Origin: Solirubrobacterales bacterium
GTDB lineage: Bacteria > Actinomycetota > Thermoleophilia > Solirubrobacterales > 70-9
Direction: 5' to 3'
Assembly: GCA_013821475.1 (NCBI GenBank)
Contig: JACDGU010000002.1
Coordinates: 1 to 49,082, forward strand
Length of the DNA: 49,082 nucleotides
The notes below the pieces were generated by a model that ran no database searches, was not told where the DNA came from, and saw only the letters and a program-made list of their open reading frames with translations. Both the position numbers and the translations under genes were made by a program. This document shows positions 8,924 to 18,683 of the stretch, one piece after another; position 1 is the stretch's first letter; each line of letters starts with the position of its first letter.

Positions 8924-10477
8924 TCAGTGCTTGCCCTTCGCCGGCTTCACGTACACCTGGATCTTTTTCTTTTGCACGACCTTGGGGCTGCCGGGCACGG
9001 TGGTGGTGACGGTGACGTCGATCGTCAGCTTGCCGAGCTTTTTGAGCAGGCCGATCCCTTTCGCGGTCAGCTTCATCGTCAACGGACGCGTCGCGCCGCC
9101 CGGCACCGTCATCTTGCCGCGCCCGACGACGATCGGTTTCGGCTTGTTCTTGCCGTGCTTGGGCTTGGCCAGGAGGGCAAAGCCGGCGGCCCGCGGCAGG
9201 ATCGGCGCGGCGTACCGCGCCGTCCCCTGGGTCACGACCGCGCAGGTCAGGCCACCGCACCCGTAGCTGGCCATGAATATCGGGCGCCCGGGGGTCCAGG
9301 GGATCCGTTTCGTGATCCAGACGATCGTCGGCTTGCGGGTTGCTTCGGGGGTCGGTCCGGGACTCCCTGGAGCGGGAGCCGGCGAGTGGCAGACGATCGG
9401 CACGAAGGGGGTGCGCAGCGGATCGGGACGCCAGACCGCGTAATAGTTTCTCCCGCCCGTGGTGAGTTTCTGCAGCGAGCCGGACCCGTTCGTGTTCTCC
9501 ATATACACGTCCTCGCCTTCGTTGCCGGTACCTCCCGGACTCACGTACCAGTGCGCGCTGAAGACGACTCGCAAACCGTCCGGCGACCAGGACGGCGGCG
9601 TGGGCATCGCCACGCCGGTTGCGGTGGCGAGCGGCGTCGCGGCCCCGCCATAGCGGCCGATGACGCTGAGATTGCCGTCGTTGTCGGCGCGGTAGGCCAG
9701 CTTCGATCCGTCCGGAGACCATTCGGCGAAGCTGAACTGCGAGTAGCTCAACGGCACCGAGACCGGCGACGCGCCGCAGCCGCCGGCGACCATGCGCAGA
9801 TCGACGAACGGATCATGCTGTTCCGGATTGATCTGGTCGAAGGCGATCTGCACCCCGTCGGGCGACCAGTTCGGAGAGTGTCCGGTGCCACCTGGCAGCG
9901 GGGCCGTCCCAGTGCCGTCGGAGTTGACCAGGTAGACCTGCTGCCCTTTCGAGTAGGCGAGGCGCAGGCCGTCCGGTGCCCAGGTCGGGTGTTCGCCTTC
10001 AGCGGCGATCGTGCGCGGGGTCGCGCTGCTGCCGTCGGCCGCGGCGGTGAAGACGCCGTAGTCGGCGGGGTAGGAGATCTTGTGCGCGAACGCGATCCTC
10101 GTCCCATCTCGCGACCAGGCGAGGTCGGTGATCCCGCCGGTGGGTTCGGTGTAGTGCGTGACCTGCACGGCGAGGTTGCTCGCTTCACCGGAGTCGGGCC
10201 TCATCACGAAGATGTTCTGACTACCGGCGAAGGTGCTCTCGAACGCGAGCCTGCTGCCGTCAGGGGACCAGGTGGGATGTTCCTCGTAAGCCGCGCTCCC
10301 GTTATCGGTGAGGTTGGTAATCGCGCTCGGCGATTCGGGATTCATCAGGCAGATGTCGGCTTCGCCATCGCAGCGATAGGCGATCTCGTCGACTGCCAGC
10401 GCCGGCGCGGCGGTCACTGCGAGCGCGGCGACGCTCGTCGCAAGAGCAGCCGACATTCTGAGCTTGGACGAGCGCAT
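8924..10477 (-). CDS. Secreted TolB/PD40-type beta-propeller protein with Lys-rich C-terminal module
   Basis: Signal peptide plus repeated W(S/A)xDGxRxAF/Y motifs. Confidence 0.88.
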   Translation of the reverse strand: MRSSKLRMSAALATSVAALAVTAAPALAVDEIAYRCDGEADICLMNPESPSAITNLTDNGSAAYEEHPTWSPDGSRLAFESTFAGSQNIFVMRPDSGEASNLAVQVTHYTEPTGGITDLAWSRDGTRIAFAHKISYPADYGVFTAAADGSSATPRTIAAEGEHPTWAPDGLRLAYSKGQQVYLVNSDGTGTAPLPGGTGHSPNWSPDGVQIAFDQINPEQHDPFVDLRMVAGGCGASPVSVPLSYSQFSFAEWSPDGSKLAYRADNDGNLSVIGRYGGAATPLATATGVAMPTPPSWSPDGLRVVFSAHWYVSPGGTGNEGEDVYMENTNGSGSLQKLTTGGRNYYAVWRPDPLRTPFVPIVCHSPAPAPGSPGPTPEATRKPTIVWITKRIPWTPGRPIFMASYGCGGLTCAVVTQGTARYAAPILPRAAGFALLAKPKHGKNKPKPIVVGRGKMTVPGGATRPLTMKLTAKGIGLLKKLGKLTIDVTVTTTVPGSPKVVQKKKIQVYVKPAKGKH

Positions 10478-10503
10478 CGCGCCAGATTAGCCTAGATCTC
10501 GCA

Positions 10504-10701
10504 CTAGTCCTCGCGTGCCTCGAGGCCGTTGAAGAAGGTGACGATCCGGTCGCCGCCGTCGAGCCAGGCGTCGACGACGAAGCCGGGGACCAGGCGCTGG
10601 TGAATCGCACCCCGGTCGCGGAGCGCGTCCCAGGCGTCCGTGGGCGGGGCGTCGATAAGGATCTCCTTGCGGATCGAGGCCACGACAGGGGAGACTGTCA
10701 C
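10504..10701 (-). pseudogene. SRPBCC-family protein, C-terminally truncated
   Basis: IRKEILIDAPPTDAWDALRDRGAIHQRLVPGFVVDAWLDGGDRIVTFFNGLEARED* is only the N-terminal half of a typical SRPBCC domain. Confidence 0.65.
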
Positions 10702-11969
10702 GCGAGCGCCGGCGGCGAGCGCCGGGAGACCGCGGTCACCGCATCCTCGACCGCCTCGCCGAAGCGCCCGATCTGCTCCTCGGTGGCGGTGTAAGGCGGC
10801 GAGAACTGCAGCGCCCCGCAGGCGAGCAGGCGGGTGATCTGACCGCGCTCCCGGCAGCCGACGTTGACCTCGGCGCCGCTGGTGCCGCGGCGCTCGAGCT
10901 CGGCCGTGTCGAGTTGGATCGCCGCCAGCAGCCCGGCGGTGCGGACCTCGCTGACGCACTCGAGCTCGGCCAGCGGCCCGAGCAGGGACGGCAGCTTGGT
11001 CTCGAGCGCCGCGACCCGGTCGAACAGCGCCTCCTCCTCGATGATGTCGAGGTTCTCCATCGCCGCCGCACAGGCGGTGGCGTGCCCGGAGTAGGTGTAG
11101 CCGTGTTTGAGCCACTCGCCCTCGCCGGCGTAGAAGGGCTCGGCGACGGCGCCGGAGACGATGACCGCGCCGAGCGGCTGGTAGCCGGAGGTCAGCGCCT
11201 TGGCCATCACCATCAGGTCCGGGCGGACGCCGAAGCGCTCGCTCGCCGACCACTGGCCGAGCCGGCCGACGCCGGTCACGACCTCGTCGCAGACGAGCAG
11301 CACGCCGTGGCGGCGGCAGATCGCGGCCGCCTGGCGCAGGTAGCCTTCGGGCGGCGGGAAGATGCCGCCGGCGGCGATCACCGGCTCGGCGAAGAAGGCG
11401 GCAACCCGGTCGGCGCCGAGCTCGAGGATCGTCCGCTCCAGCGCCTCGAGGTCGAAGGCGCCGATCTGGGCGACTTCCGGGATCAGCGTCCCCCAGCCGT
11501 CGTGGTTGGCGGGGATCCCGGCCAGTGAGGTGCCGTAGGCATGCATCCCGTGGTAGGCGTTCTCGCGGGCGATCATCATCGTCTTCTGCGGCTGGTCGCG
11601 CAGGGTGAAGTGGCGGCGGATGATCTTGCCTGCGGTGTCGATGCTGTCGGAGCCGCCGCTGGTGAGGAAGACCCGGGGATCGTCGACCGGCGAGTTGTCG
11701 GCGATGCGGTCGGCGAGCCGCAGGGTGACGTCGCTGGCGTAGACGTCGAAGCAGGTGCAGGCGGCGAGCTCGGCGGCCTGGCGGCCGATCGCATCGGCGA
11801 TCCGCCGGCGACCGTGGCCGACGGCGCAGTACCAGAGGCCGGCGGTCGCATCGAAGTACTCGTTGCCCTCGACGTCGACGATCGTGCAGTCGCGACCGCG
11901 GGTGAAGACCACCCGGCCGTTACTCGTCGTCTCGGCCATGTTGGAGAAGGGGTGCCAGAACCGGCTCAT
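10698..11969 (-). CDS. Class III (PLP) aminotransferase
   Basis: LTSGGSDSIDTAGKIIRRH, LLVCDEVVTGVGRLG, MVMAKALTSGYQPLGAV. Confidence 0.95.
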   Translation of the reverse strand: MSRFWHPFSNMAETTSNGRVVFTRGRDCTIVDVEGNEYFDATAGLWYCAVGHGRRRIADAIGRQAAELAACTCFDVYASDVTLRLADRIADNSPVDDPRVFLTSGGSDSIDTAGKIIRRHFTLRDQPQKTMMIARENAYHGMHAYGTSLAGIPANHDGWGTLIPEVAQIGAFDLEALERTILELGADRVAAFFAEPVIAAGGIFPPPEGYLRQAAAICRRHGVLLVCDEVVTGVGRLGQWSASERFGVRPDLMVMAKALTSGYQPLGAVIVSGAVAEPFYAGEGEWLKHGYTYSGHATACAAAMENLDIIEEEALFDRVAALETKLPSLLGPLAELECVSEVRTAGLLAAIQLDTAELERRGTSGAEVNVGCRERGQITRLLACGALQFSPPYTATEEQIGRFGEAVEDAVTAVSRRSPPALA

Positions 11970-12018
11970 GCCGACCTCCTTTGGGATTGTCTGATCGTGC
12001 TACCCGGACGGCTCCAGG

Positions 12019-12474
12019 TCAAGCGGCGGAATCGCCGGACTCGCCCCAGGCCGTTGCCACCAGCGAGCGTGGGCCGCCATGGTCGCGATGCTCGCAGAGG
12101 TAGACCCCCTGCCAGGTCCCGAACGCGGGACGGCCGCCACTCAATGGCAGCGTCAGCGACGGGCCGAGCAGCGCCGCCTTGACGTGGGCCGGCATGTCGT
12201 CGTCGCCCTCGAGCGTGTGGGTCCAGTACGGGGCGCGTTCGGGCACCGCCTGGTCGAACCAGCTCTCGAAGTCCCGCCGCACTGCCGGCGAGGCGTTCTC
12301 ACTCAACGTCAGCGAGGCCGAGGTGTGCTGGATCAGCAACTGGAGGATCCCGACCGACACCTCGCGCAGCTCGGGGAGCGCCTCGAGCACCTCCGCGGTG
12401 ACGAGGTGGAAACCACGCGGGCGCGGCTCGAGGCGGATCGTCCGCTGGATCCAGATCGGTCCGTCGCCGGGCAT
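12019..12474 (-). CDS. YjbQ (UPF0047) family protein
   Basis: LLIQHTSASLTLSENASPAVRRDFE, FGTWQGVYLCEHRDH. Confidence 0.93.
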   Translation of the reverse strand: MPGDGPIWIQRTIRLEPRPRGFHLVTAEVLEALPELREVSVGILQLLIQHTSASLTLSENASPAVRRDFESWFDQAVPERAPYWTHTLEGDDDMPAHVKAALLGPSLTLPLSGGRPAFGTWQGVYLCEHRDHGGPRSLVATAWGESGDSAA

Positions 12475-12667
12475 GTCTCAGGATCGCATGAGCGGCTCGG
12501 GGGATGCCGGCGCCCGGCTAAGGCACCGTCCCGTGCCTGGGCCAGGCCGGACTGGGTAGTTCTCCCCTCCCGGCCAATGGAGAACCGCGGATGTGGCGAG
12601 TGGCGATCCCGACGACATTGGATGGACACACCCGTCAAACCGGCAGCGACGACTTCGAGGAGGAGCC

Positions 12668-13190
12668 ATGCCAGCCAACGAGCCCCGGAGTTCCGACCGC
12701 GGTTTCACCCTGTTCATCGCGACGCTTGCCCTGGATCTCGATCGGGGCCCTGCTCGCAGTCGCGTTCAAAGTCAGCGACAACAACGCGGCCTCCAACTCG
12801 ATGATGACGACGAGCGCCCAGATGGCGCCGACCTCGCAGCCGATCGAAAACGTGAAATTGGTGGTCAAAAGCGACGAAGAGCACGCCAGGATGGGCCCCG
12901 AAGGGACCTGGCACGACGCCTTCCTACCGGCCGACTTCTCGGTCAAGGCCGGCGCAGTCGTCAAGGTGACCGTCTACAACTACGACGAAGGCGAGCACTC
13001 CTTTACCGCCCCGGGTCTCGGCGCCAACGTCGCCATTGCCGCCGGCTCGAAGTCGAAGCCCGCGGTGACGACCTTCACCATTCACGCCCCGGCCAAGGCC
13101 GGCCTGTACGAATGGCTTTGCGCGATCCCCTGCGACCCATGGGCGATGAACCAGAACGGCTACATGCGGGGGAACGTTCGGGTCGTCTGA
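12668..13190 (+). pseudogene. Membrane-anchored cupredoxin-like protein with apparent +1 frameshift in the N-terminal anchor
   Basis: Strong RBS and ATG (gaggaggagccATG, 12668) open one frame (MPANEPRSSDRGFTLFIATLAL); TM and cupredoxin (ISIGALLAVAFKV...GEHSFTAPGLG...LCAIPCDPWAMNQNGYMRGNVRVV) lie in another frame; removing one G near 12733 joins them. Confidence 0.7.
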
Positions 13191-13269
13191 CACCCCCCGG
13201 CGCGCAGCTGACGGGTCCCGCCTGGGCGGCTCCTGCCCAAGCTCCTCTCCCCTGCTGGAGAATCGCCCG

Positions 13270-14520
13270 ATGGCGAGCGGCCCCGAGTTCGACCTCAGCT
13301 CGAAGCAGGCCCGGCGGCTGGCGGTCGCCGCGCAGGGCTTCGGCCGGCCGCGGCCGAGCGGGCGGGTGGACGCCAGGCACCTGCGGCGGGCGATCGACGA
13401 TGTCGGACTGCTGCAGCTCGACTCCGTCAACGTCTTCTGCCGCTCCCATTACATGCCTGTCTTCTCCCGGCTTGGTCCCTATCCGCGACAGGCGCTCGAC
13501 CGGCTGGCCTGGCACGAGAACCCGGGCGGGAAGAGCGGGCGGGCGGGGCAGCGCGACCTGATCGAGTACTGGGGGCACGAGGCCTCGCTGCTGCCGGTCG
13601 AGCTGCAGCCGCTGCTGCGCTGGCGGATGGAACGAGCGGGTGCGCTGGCCTGGAAAGGCGTGGCCCGGGTGGCCGCTGAGCAGCCGGAGCTGCTCGAGTT
13701 CGTGCTCGACATGGTCCGCAAGCGCGGGCCGCTCCGGGCTTCGGACCTGGCGAGGAAGGGACGTAAGCGGGAGCCGGGCGAGATGTGGAACTGGAGCGAA
13801 GAGAAGACGGCACTCGAGTACCTGTTCTTCGCGGGACGGGTCTGCGCGGCGCGGCGGGTCAACTTCGAGCGCCTCTACGACCTGCCCGAGCGGGTGCTGC
13901 CGCGGCAGGTCCTCGAGGCGCCGACGCCCTCGGAGGAGGAGGCGCAGCGGCAGCTGATCCTGATCGCGGCAAAGCGGCTGGGAGTGGCAACCGAGCCCGA
14001 TCTCGGGGACTACTTCCGTCTCCCCCGCGCCGAGTCGAAGGCCCGCGTCACCGAGCTGGCCGAGGACGGCGGCCTGGTCCCCGTGCGGGTCGAGGGTTGG
14101 CGCCAGCCCGCCTACCTCTCGGCCGAGCGGCCGCAGGGTATGCGCCGGACCGCGGCGGCGCGGGCGCTGCTGACCCCGTTCGACTCCCTCGTCTGGGCGC
14201 GCGAGCGAACCGAGCGCCTCTTCGGCTTCCGCTACCGGATCGAGATCTACGTGCCGGCGCCGAAACGCGTCTACGGCTACTACGTCCTCCCCTTCCTGCT
14301 CGGCAACCGCCTGGTCGCGCGGGTCGACCTCAAGAGCGACCGCCAGAAGGGCGTGCTGCGGGTGCGCGGCGCCTTCGCCGAGCCGGACGTCGACACCGGC
14401 CTCGTCGCGAAAGAGCTGGCCGAGGAGCTGCGACTGCTCAGCGACTGGCTCGAGCTCGGCAGCGTCTCGGTTGCTCGCAAAGGCGACCTCGCCCCGGCGC
14501 TGCGTCGCGCGCTCGCCTGA
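13270..14520 (+). CDS. Winged-helix DNA-binding protein, YcaQ/AlkX-like DNA glycosylase family
   Basis: LLQLDSVNVFCRSHYMPVFSRLGPY, IEYWGHEASLLP, LLTPFDSLVWARERTERLFGFRYRIEIYVPAPKRVYGYYVLPFLLG. Confidence 0.92.
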   Translation: MASGPEFDLSSKQARRLAVAAQGFGRPRPSGRVDARHLRRAIDDVGLLQLDSVNVFCRSHYMPVFSRLGPYPRQALDRLAWHENPGGKSGRAGQRDLIEYWGHEASLLPVELQPLLRWRMERAGALAWKGVARVAAEQPELLEFVLDMVRKRGPLRASDLARKGRKREPGEMWNWSEEKTALEYLFFAGRVCAARRVNFERLYDLPERVLPRQVLEAPTPSEEEAQRQLILIAAKRLGVATEPDLGDYFRLPRAESKARVTELAEDGGLVPVRVEGWRQPAYLSAERPQGMRRTAAARALLTPFDSLVWARERTERLFGFRYRIEIYVPAPKRVYGYYVLPFLLGNRLVARVDLKSDRQKGVLRVRGAFAEPDVDTGLVAKELAEELRLLSDWLELGSVSVARKGDLAPALRRALA

Positions 14521-14534
14521 GCCCCCGGCTCAGG
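14516..14534 (+). terminator. Perfect 8-bp hairpin overlapping the stop codon of the YcaQ-like gene
   Basis: cctgagcc-ccc-ggctcagg; stop TGA at 14518-14520 lies in the 5' arm. Confidence 0.6.
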
Positions 14535-14800
14535 AAGCGACTAAGGGCGAGCGGGTTGTCGGCAAACATCGCGCCGATCGTCCCCTCCTCGTGGGCGCCA
14601 TCCCAGTCGATCGCCAGCCGGTCGGCGTCGTCGGGGTCGACCAATACCTCGACGGTGCTGCCCGACCGCGTAGGGCTCGCCGGTCAGGGGCTCGACCCGC
14701 AACCGCACCTTGAGGCGCAGTGCTCGACGGTCGCGGTGCAGCGGATCCCGTCGCGGCTGAGGTCGGCGGCCGGCTTCGTCTTTTTGAAGAAGAGGCCCAT
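14530..14800 (-). pseudogene. Small conserved protein, multiply frameshifted
   Basis: MGLFFKKTKPAADLSRDGIRCTATVE (frame 1), LKVRLRVEPLTGEPYAV (frame 2), STVEVLVDPDDADRLAIDWDGAHEEGTIGAMFADNPLALSRF (frame 3) form one protein across three frames. Confidence 0.65.
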
Positions 14801-14937
14801 CAGCCGACCTCCGCCTGGGACGAGGTGGGATCCAGCAGGGAGATCAGCTCTAGCGACCAGGGATCGTCGGCGGTCGAACCGCCGACCAGGGTGGCCACGG
14901 CGCTGCCGTCAAGCGGCTCGATCCGCAGCGTCGACAT
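14800..14937 (-). CDS. Small hypothetical protein, stop overlapping the next start (TGATG)
   Basis: MSTLRIEPLDGSAVATLVGGSTADDPWSLELISLLDPTSSQAEVG*. Confidence 0.35.
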   Translation of the reverse strand: MSTLRIEPLDGSAVATLVGGSTADDPWSLELISLLDPTSSQAEVG

Positions 14938-15043
14938 CGCCCCGGACTTGCCGATCTCGATCTCGCCGGCAACAGCGCCATCGCCACCATCGCCACCAAT
15001 GCCGCTCTGAACAGACGCCTCACGGCGCGAACCATAGCCGCGC

Positions 15044-16594
15044 TCAGCCGAGGACCACGACCTTCGCCTTGATCGCCTTGCCGGAGGCCCCCTTGAAGAT
15101 GAACTTCAGCTTGTAGGAGCCGGGGTCAGCCGACGGCTTGACCTTCAGCTTCAGCGTCCCCCCTTTCTTCTTGGCTCCGACGATTTTGCCGAGCCTCCTG
15201 CACCGTGGCGCCTTCAGCGCTTTCTTCGAGGCACCGAGGAGCTTGACGCAGACCTGGGCGTTGACCGTCCCGAGGTCGCCCTGGTTGGCGGCATTGAGCT
15301 TGAAGGTCGCGAGCTTGCCGGCCTTCGCCCTGGCCACCTTCTTCGTCGTCAGCTTCAGCTTCGCCGCTTTGACGCTGAGCGGAGCGCTGATCTGAGCGGT
15401 GGAGCCCTCCTGGTTGGTCGCCGTAACCGTGCAGGAGTATTCGCCTGCCGATTTCGCCGTCAGGGTCGCCGCGGTGGCGCCGGCAATCGGGGCACCGTTG
15501 TTGCTCCATTGGTAAGCGAGGGAGCGCGGCGCCTGGTAGACGAAGGAGCCGGGGTAATCGGCGCCCCAGACCCCCGGCGAGCAGCTCAGCGCCACGCGGG
15601 AGGTTTTCGAGCGCGTCACCGCGGGCGCGCCGATGCCGCTCGGCGTTTTTAGGATCAGCGGATCCTGGGGTTCGCTAAGCGGCGCGGTGGCGATATTGAT
15701 TCCGCCTCCCCCTCCAGCCAGGTTGAGGAACCCGAACGCGCCTTTCGCTTCAGTCTTGTTTTCGTAATTGGCCCAGCGGATCTGGCCAATGGTGGGATCG
15801 AGCGTCAGGCCGTAGGGATCGTTGTAGGGAACGCTGCCGGCGGGGATATCGGCGCCGCCGCCGGATCCGTTGAGGTTCGCGTGGGACACGTCATTCGTGC
15901 TGGATTTCGGGATGTAATTGACCCAATAGATACGACCGCCGGCGGGATCGACGGCAATACCGGAGGCGAAGGTGTTCGGCGTCGCGCCGGCAGTGCTGAT
16001 CGAGCCGACGCCGCTGCCGTTCGTATTCGCGTACATGATTTCTTGGCCGGGGACCGTGCCCTGGAACCAGTAGACACGGCCGGCGGACGGGTCAATTGCC
16101 AGTCGGTAGGCTTCGACTTCAGTTCCCGCGGTGTTCAAGAGGCCGCCCGAGCTTCCATCGAGGTTCGCCCTTGAGATGGTCTTGGCAGTCGCGTTGATCC
16201 AGTAGATCATTCGAGTCGCGGGGTCGAGCGTCAGACCCTGCGGGCTTTCGACCGGCGCGCCAGGGGGCGCGAAGACGCTCGCACCGCTGCCGTCGAGATT
16301 GATGGCGGTGATCCCGTTGCTCCCGGCGACGAACAGGCGGTTGGTGACGCTGTCGTAGGCCATCCCTTCAGGTTCTTTCAGTGCCGCGCCGCTCAGGTTG
16401 AGGGAACCGCCGCCGCTGCCGTCGAGACCGGCGAATCCGATCGAAGGCGGAGTGGCTCCGTAGTTGTTCCAGTACATGGTTTCAGCCGCCTCCGAGCGCG
16501 CGGCGCCGGCCAAGCCGGCGAGGATGACGAGCAGGAGGCACGCGGCTCCCGTGAGTGAGCTGCGTCGAGGGCGGACAGACGGCTTGAGGAGCAA
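15044..16594 (-). CDS. Secreted YWTD/LDLR-like beta-propeller protein with Ig-like domain and basic C-terminal module
   Basis: Signal peptide; repeated IYWIN/RVYWF...NLDGSG motifs; YQWSNNGAPIAGATAATLTAKSAGEYSCTVTATNQEGSTA. Confidence 0.85.
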   Translation of the reverse strand: MLLKPSVRPRRSSLTGAACLLLVILAGLAGAARSEAAETMYWNNYGATPPSIGFAGLDGSGGGSLNLSGAALKEPEGMAYDSVTNRLFVAGSNGITAINLDGSGASVFAPPGAPVESPQGLTLDPATRMIYWINATAKTISRANLDGSSGGLLNTAGTEVEAYRLAIDPSAGRVYWFQGTVPGQEIMYANTNGSGVGSISTAGATPNTFASGIAVDPAGGRIYWVNYIPKSSTNDVSHANLNGSGGGADIPAGSVPYNDPYGLTLDPTIGQIRWANYENKTEAKGAFGFLNLAGGGGGINIATAPLSEPQDPLILKTPSGIGAPAVTRSKTSRVALSCSPGVWGADYPGSFVYQAPRSLAYQWSNNGAPIAGATAATLTAKSAGEYSCTVTATNQEGSTAQISAPLSVKAAKLKLTTKKVARAKAGKLATFKLNAANQGDLGTVNAQVCVKLLGASKKALKAPRCRRLGKIVGAKKKGGTLKLKVKPSADPGSYKLKFIFKGASGKAIKAKVVVLG

Positions 16595-16660
16595 CGGGTT
16601 CCTTCCGAGCGGGGACGAGGAGTGAGGCTACTTTTTACCAGTGCTTGGATCAAAGCGGAG

Positions 16661-16880
16661 TCAGGCGGGCTGCCACAGCTCGATCCGATTGCCCTCGGGG
16701 TCGGTGACCCAGCCGAATCGGCCGACACCCTCCATGTCCTGCGTCTCCTCAGCCACGTCCGCTCCTTGGTTTGGTGCGCCGTCGGCCCGTCTTCCTGACC
16801 CCACAGCCGCTCTCATCGGCGTCGAGGCCGAGGCAATCGCGGTACCACGCCCCCAGGGCTACCGGGTCAGTTGCCGAAAA
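16661..16880 (-). pseudogene. VOC family protein remnant
   Basis: DPVALGAWYRDCLGLDADES in one frame and RADGAPNQGADVAEETQDMEGVGRFGWVTDPEGNRIELWQPA* in another, middle missing. Confidence 0.75.
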
Positions 16881-16966
16881 GCTGGGTGCAGATGATCGCC
16901 AAGTCTCGTAACCCGCTCAAGGGCTCGGCTGATTGCCTGGCTGCGCGGCGGGCGCCGTCGGCCGGT

Positions 16967-17554
16967 TCACCGATCCGAGGGCGGTCGCAGCACCTGGGCG
17001 ACGGAGCCGTCCGGGTAGACGGTGCTGCTGACCAGCTCAAAGCGCTGCGGCTCCGGGAGGCCGTGCATCAGCGGCAGCCCCTCGCCGAGCGCGACCGGGT
17101 GGATGGTCAGCCGGTACTCGTCGACGAGGCGCTCGCGGATCAGGCTGTTGGCGATGCGCGCGCCACCGAAGACGACGATGTCCTTGCCGCCTTCGGCCTT
17201 ACGCTCGGGGATCTCCTCCTCGACCGGGAGCCGGGACAGCCTCGCGTTGTTCCACTCGACTGCCGAAAGGCTCTGCGAGAAGACGAGCTTGGGAAGCGAG
17301 TTCATGAGTTGGGCCATCGGGTTTTCCGAGTCCGACCAGCCTTTGAACATGTCCTCGTAACCGCGGCGGCCGAGCACGATGAGGCCGATCTGGCTGAGCA
17401 GCTCGAGGTTGACGCGGTGGCGCTGGTCGCCATGCTCTGGCAGCAGGCCCCCGTCGGGGGTGAGCCAATCGATCTCATGGTCGCGGCGGGCGACGAAGCC
17501 GTCCAGGGAGACCGACATGTGAAGGATCAGCCGGCGGCCCGTATCCCCGCTCAT
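16967..17554 (-). CDS. RibD C-terminal/dihydrofolate-reductase-like protein
   Basis: MSVSLDGFVARRDHEIDWL..., IVVFGGARIANSLIRERLVDEYRLTIHPVALGEG. Confidence 0.9.
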   Translation of the reverse strand: MSGDTGRRLILHMSVSLDGFVARRDHEIDWLTPDGGLLPEHGDQRHRVNLELLSQIGLIVLGRRGYEDMFKGWSDSENPMAQLMNSLPKLVFSQSLSAVEWNNARLSRLPVEEEIPERKAEGGKDIVVFGGARIANSLIRERLVDEYRLTIHPVALGEGLPLMHGLPEPQRFELVSSTVYPDGSVAQVLRPPSDR

Positions 17555-18147
17555 GACAACACCCGGTAGCGCAGGTGAGTGACGCCCGCACCCTCGACGA
17601 TCCGGGTCGGCTCGAGCTCGATGTGGTCGGCACCGAGGTGCTCGAAGAGGCGCCTGCCTTCGCCGAGCAGGACCGGGACCAGGTGGATCTGCAGCTCGTC
17701 GAGGACACCGGCGGCGAGCGCCAGCTGGGCGGTGCCCGCACCATGAACCAGCACCTCCTTCTCGCCCGCGGCCTCCTTCGCGGCGGCCATCGCCTCCTCG
17801 ACGTCGCTGACGTAGGTCATCAGCGGCCATTGCGCCTCCTCGGCCTCGGGGCGGCGGCTGAGGATGAAGATCGGCACCCCGTCGTGATGGTCTCCCTCCC
17901 AGCCGCCCGCGGGCTCGAAGGTCCCGCGGCCGGCGACCACGGCCCCGGTCGCCATCAGCTCGTCCATCATCGTCCCATTGGCACCCGAGGGGCGGCCCGG
18001 AACTCCTGAGTGCTCGGTGGGGGCGCCGCCCAGGATCCAGTCGTGCAGCCGGTGCCCGGCGTCCCCGAGGCCGTTGCCCGGCCCCTGGTTGGGCCCGGCG
18101 ATGAACCCATCGAGGGACATCGACATATAGAGAACGGTTGCGGACAT
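17551..18147 (-). CDS. RibD C-terminal/dihydrofolate-reductase-like protein (tandem paralog)
   Basis: MSMSLDGFIAGPNQGPGNGLGD..., VLVHGAGTAQLALAAGVLDELQIHLVPVLLGEG; ATGA overlap with the next gene. Confidence 0.92.
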   Translation of the reverse strand: MSATVLYMSMSLDGFIAGPNQGPGNGLGDAGHRLHDWILGGAPTEHSGVPGRPSGANGTMMDELMATGAVVAGRGTFEPAGGWEGDHHDGVPIFILSRRPEAEEAQWPLMTYVSDVEEAMAAAKEAAGEKEVLVHGAGTAQLALAAGVLDELQIHLVPVLLGEGRRLFEHLGADHIELEPTRIVEGAGVTHLRYRVLS

Positions 18148-18326
18148 CGTTCTTCTCCTTCTTTCATCGACACGGCTCGTTAGCCGCGCGTTTACCCAGA
18201 CGACGAACGAGCAACGCCGGAATCGACATCGACAGCGCGAGGCTGTCCACGCGGCCGTAGTCGAGGACGGGCAAGAGCCAACGGGACGCGGTTGCCGACG
18301 CCGTTACAGCGAGTCGAGGTCGCGCA

Positions 18327-18683
18327 TCAGCGGGTCCTCACCGGGCGGCGTCCGGCCTGTGCGTCGCCCCGGGCGACGGCACGTTCCTTGATGGCCGCGA
18401 AGTCGGCGTCGCGACCTGCGGTCAGCGCGGGCTCGTCGATCTCGATCTTCGAGCTGTCTGTCGGGTCGTATCGCATCGGCAGCACGGCCCCCACGCGGTG
18501 CTCGCCGCAAGAGAGATGTAGCCGCCGCTCGACCTCGACCGTCCCACCGTCGTCCAATTGCACGCGCACCGTGACCTTGTATCGCCCGCGCATGTCGGTG
18601 CTGCCGCGGAAAAACTCCGGCGCCTCAATGATGACGCCATTCACCCGGGCGCCGCCGTCGACCAGCTTGTCGCTACCGAACAT
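18327..18683 (-). CDS. Hypothetical protein
   Basis: 118-aa ORF, coherent sequence. Confidence 0.55.
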   Translation of the reverse strand: MFGSDKLVDGGARVNGVIIEAPEFFRGSTDMRGRYKVTVRVQLDDGGTVEVERRLHLSCGEHRVGAVLPMRYDPTDSSKIEIDEPALTAGRDADFAAIKERAVARGDAQAGRRPVRTR

